Source: Lathyrus oleraceus (lineage: Eukaryota; Streptophyta; Magnoliopsida; Fabales; Fabaceae). From it: a stretch of DNA of 64,000 bases. The notes under the pieces were generated by a model. The model saw only the letters and a program-made list of their open reading frames with translations, was not told the origin of the DNA and did no database searches. The DNA is taken from NCBI RefSeq assembly GCF_024323335.1, contig NC_066580.1, forward strand, positions 91,512,547-91,576,546, in the 5' to 3' direction. Of the stretch, positions 62,102 to 64,000 are shown piece after piece; position 1 is the stretch's first letter, and each line of letters opens with the position of its first letter. Both the position numbers and the translations under genes were made by a program.

Positions 62102-63209
62102 TGTAGAAGCAAGCTTCAATCCAAAAAGTATTTTGATGAAGACAACATGTATCAATGCAAAAAGAGAAGAGCTTCAAAGATAATTCAAGCATCAAAGTAA
62201 TCAAGCCACATATGCATGAGAAACATTTTGATCAAGCTTCTTTTTCAAGTCAACCGTTTGCAAGATTGTTGATTCACTTCTAAGGTATATCTAATTCACT
62301 CTTAGATTAGTATACAAGTGTTCAACAATCATGATCTGCATTTGCATTTTTAACATAACCATTTGTTAACATGTTGAAATGAAAGACACATTTCTCTTAA
62401 AGTATTTTCTGCATTTCAACAGTGTTAACCGGTAACCATATGGGTTAACCGGTTAACGGCCCAGTTTTTGAAATTCTTTGTTAACGTTATACGCGTTAAC
62501 CGGTTAACCCATTTGGTTAACCGGTTAACACTGTTCGTTTCAGTGAAAAATAATTTCAGAAACTTGTACCTTTTCATCATTTTTTATGAAAAATTTATAC
62601 CTCTTTGAAAAGGTGTTTTGGCAATATAAATTCTTGAATTTTTAAAATGAATTTTCACCTCCAAGAATTTTCATAAAAACTTAAGATAATCACTCTTTCA
62701 TATTTTGTTCAATATTTCATAAAAGTGTTCATAATCAAATTTTCATCTCATTCCATTTTTGAACACTTGTATATTATTCATTGAGTGAATTATTTATCTA
62801 AGGAGAAGATCAATCAAGAGAAGATTGATAATACTACACTTTGTTAAAATCATCAAAAAGATTTATTTCTGTTTGACTTGTGATCCAGGATTGTTGGACA
62901 CAAGAGTTAGTGTTGAAGAGGATTGTTCTTCATACACTTGTTTACCTATAGGTTAGATAGTAAGCATCACCATTGGTGTGAGTAGGCTGTACCATAATTC
63001 TAACTATAGTGAAATCTCTTTCGAGTCGAAAGGGGAGTGGATGTACCTTCGGATTGTGAAGGGAACCACTATAATTTCCGGTGTCTTTTTTACTTTCCGC
63101 AATTTATTTTTCCGTACTTAAACATAAAATAACCAAAAACCGGAAACAAGTTCGAAGAATTTTTAACCACCTAATTCACCCCCCCTCTTAGGCGCATTTA
63201 CAACTTACA
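62102..63209 (+). mobile_element. LTR 18 of array 2
   Basis: 1108 bp. Palindrome site 1 lacks one T as in LTR 4, and GTATTTTCTGC and AATAATTTCAG are as in LTR 5. Primer site intact. Last LTR before the window edge. Confidence 0.93.
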
Positions 63210-63510
63210 ATTGGTATCAGAGCAACTCTGCGTTAGCTTTAAAAATACAGAATTTTTAATATTTTTTAATTTTTTAATTTTGGTATGTGTGTTTATGGTT
63301 GGTGCATGTGCTTTACTCTTCACCTACACCTCATAACTTTCTCCTCCCACATTTACTCACCATAAACCCTTCATCTCATTTCTTCAACTTTCAACCTTCT
63401 TGAGTGATATTAAAACCCATTAAACCCCACTCAACCATACTCTCTTATTAACTCTCAAAACCCTATTCCGAAAATCCTTCTCAAACATCCTAGACTCTCC
63501 ATCTTCTTCC

Positions 63511-64000
63511 ATGGCTCCTCCAAGAATGGGAAAGGCCCTGTGTCAGCATCTAGCAGTGAAGAGGAAGAAATGAAAATGGAAACAACCAAGAAGAGAAGAA
63601 TGGATTTCAAAGTCAGGGTTAGACATCTTCTTAAGGGTAAGTATGTGAATCTCAAATCCTTCACCCCTATTACTTTCACTTTCCCTGAGATGTTGAGATA
63701 TCAAGGGTTGCATGAGTTTATAACTGATAATGGCAAAATTTATACTGATTTGGTAAAATCTTTTCTGAACCATTTCACCTTGAATCTGAATGATGATGAT
63801 CAACATATGCTGTCTGCCACTGTGAGAGATTGTGAAATTGTAACAGACCTAAGGTCGCTGGTTGCGTCTCTTAGGATTCCCTATTCAGGATTTTTTCTTT
63901 GGAAAGGTGTTGTAGATTTCCAAGGGATGCTGTTGTGTCGGGACAGCGCACTTCTCGCATACTCTGTTATGCTAAGAACTTGTCTGTTGATGATCGAATG
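63511..64000 (+). pseudogene. Array 2 ORF copy 18, cut by window end
   Basis: One C is missing in the CCCC run at ~63537 (as in copies 1, 4 and 5), and 58 bp are absent at ~63911, where GGTGTT joins directly to GTAGATTT. The remaining 3' part lies beyond the window. Confidence 0.9.

Larger units (their letters stand above)
12568..64000 (+). repeat. Tandem array 2: LTR + internal region units sharing LTRs, period ~2.87 kb
   Basis: The LTR start TGTAGAAGCAAGC recurs 18 times in the same orientation, at 13319, 16171, 19037, 21900, 24760, 27626, 30503, 33377, 36280, 39160, 42031, 44903, 47778, 50613, 53468, 56710, 59246 and 62102. Spacing is mostly 2835-2903 bp, with two exceptions: 3242 (pyrimidine-rich insert) and 2536 (collapsed gap). 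At each junction an A5G5AGA tract abuts the LTR, and the LTR end TTACA is followed by AT and a TGGTATCAGAGC primer binding site. No extra DNA or target duplication separates units. Besides its ORF, each unit contains a ~300 bp leader with several upstream ATGs and no recognisable feature, and a ~370 bp 3' tail with repeated GGGGGAG tracts. The array continues past the window end. Confidence 0.95.

Overview
The window looks like nuclear repeat DNA from a large-genome plant, most likely a legume of the pea/vetch/clover group. The evidence is an Ogre-type LTR, a plant tRNA-Asp gene, plant L1-type LINE remnants and a Sirevirus-like Ty1/copia LTR family, all AT-rich. No ordinary single-copy host gene is visible. 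The sequence carries a 500-N scaffold gap and a 13-N gap, so it comes from a draft or scaffolded assembly.

Layout. (1) 1-3411: most of one very long LTR of an Ogre/Tat-like Ty3/gypsy element, entering from the left and ending in CA at 3411. It sits inside a dead LINE copy. (2) 3412-12067: a head-to-tail array of a ~2.71-2.72 kb unit made of a tRNA-Asp(GTC) gene, a ~490 bp spacer and a ~2.1 kb LINE 3' part (reverse transcriptase to RNase H). The first tRNA copy looks intact and the other three are damaged. The LINE copies share stops and frame breaks, so the LINE was dead before the block was amplified. (3) 12068-12567: a 500-N gap. (4) 12568-64000: a second head-to-tail array with a ~2.87 kb unit, reaching the window end. 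Each unit is one ~1.11 kb LTR (TGTAG...TTACA), a tRNA-iMet-type primer binding site (TGGTATCAGAGC), a ~0.3 kb leader, one ~1.1 kb ORF, and a ~0.37 kb tail with four GGGGGAG tracts, the last abutting the next LTR. Eighteen LTRs and nineteen ORF copies are present (first and last cut off). No gag, protease, integrase, RT or RNase H is present between the LTRs, so this is a non-autonomous element.

How it fits together. Every internal LTR is both the 3' LTR of one unit and the 5' LTR of the next: an LTR retrotransposon that has become satellite-like. The ORF encodes a ~363-366 residue protein with acidic ends, a basic KKRR patch and a central region resembling the plant 'putative transposon protein' group. 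It is uninterrupted in copy 6 (29040-30131) and copy 12 (46315-47415), nearly so in copies 3, 5, 7 and 17, and broken in the rest. The LTR has a conserved module of four identical 14-bp palindromes spaced 21, 52 and 21 bp apart, upstream of a TATA box.

Copies 7-15 form a sequence subfamily flanked on both sides by the other type (1-6 and 16-18), and copies 9-14 alternate between two variant sets. This suggests multi-unit duplication. Many differences are one-base losses in homopolymers, clustered in copies 1 and 14-16, so some breaks may be consensus errors.
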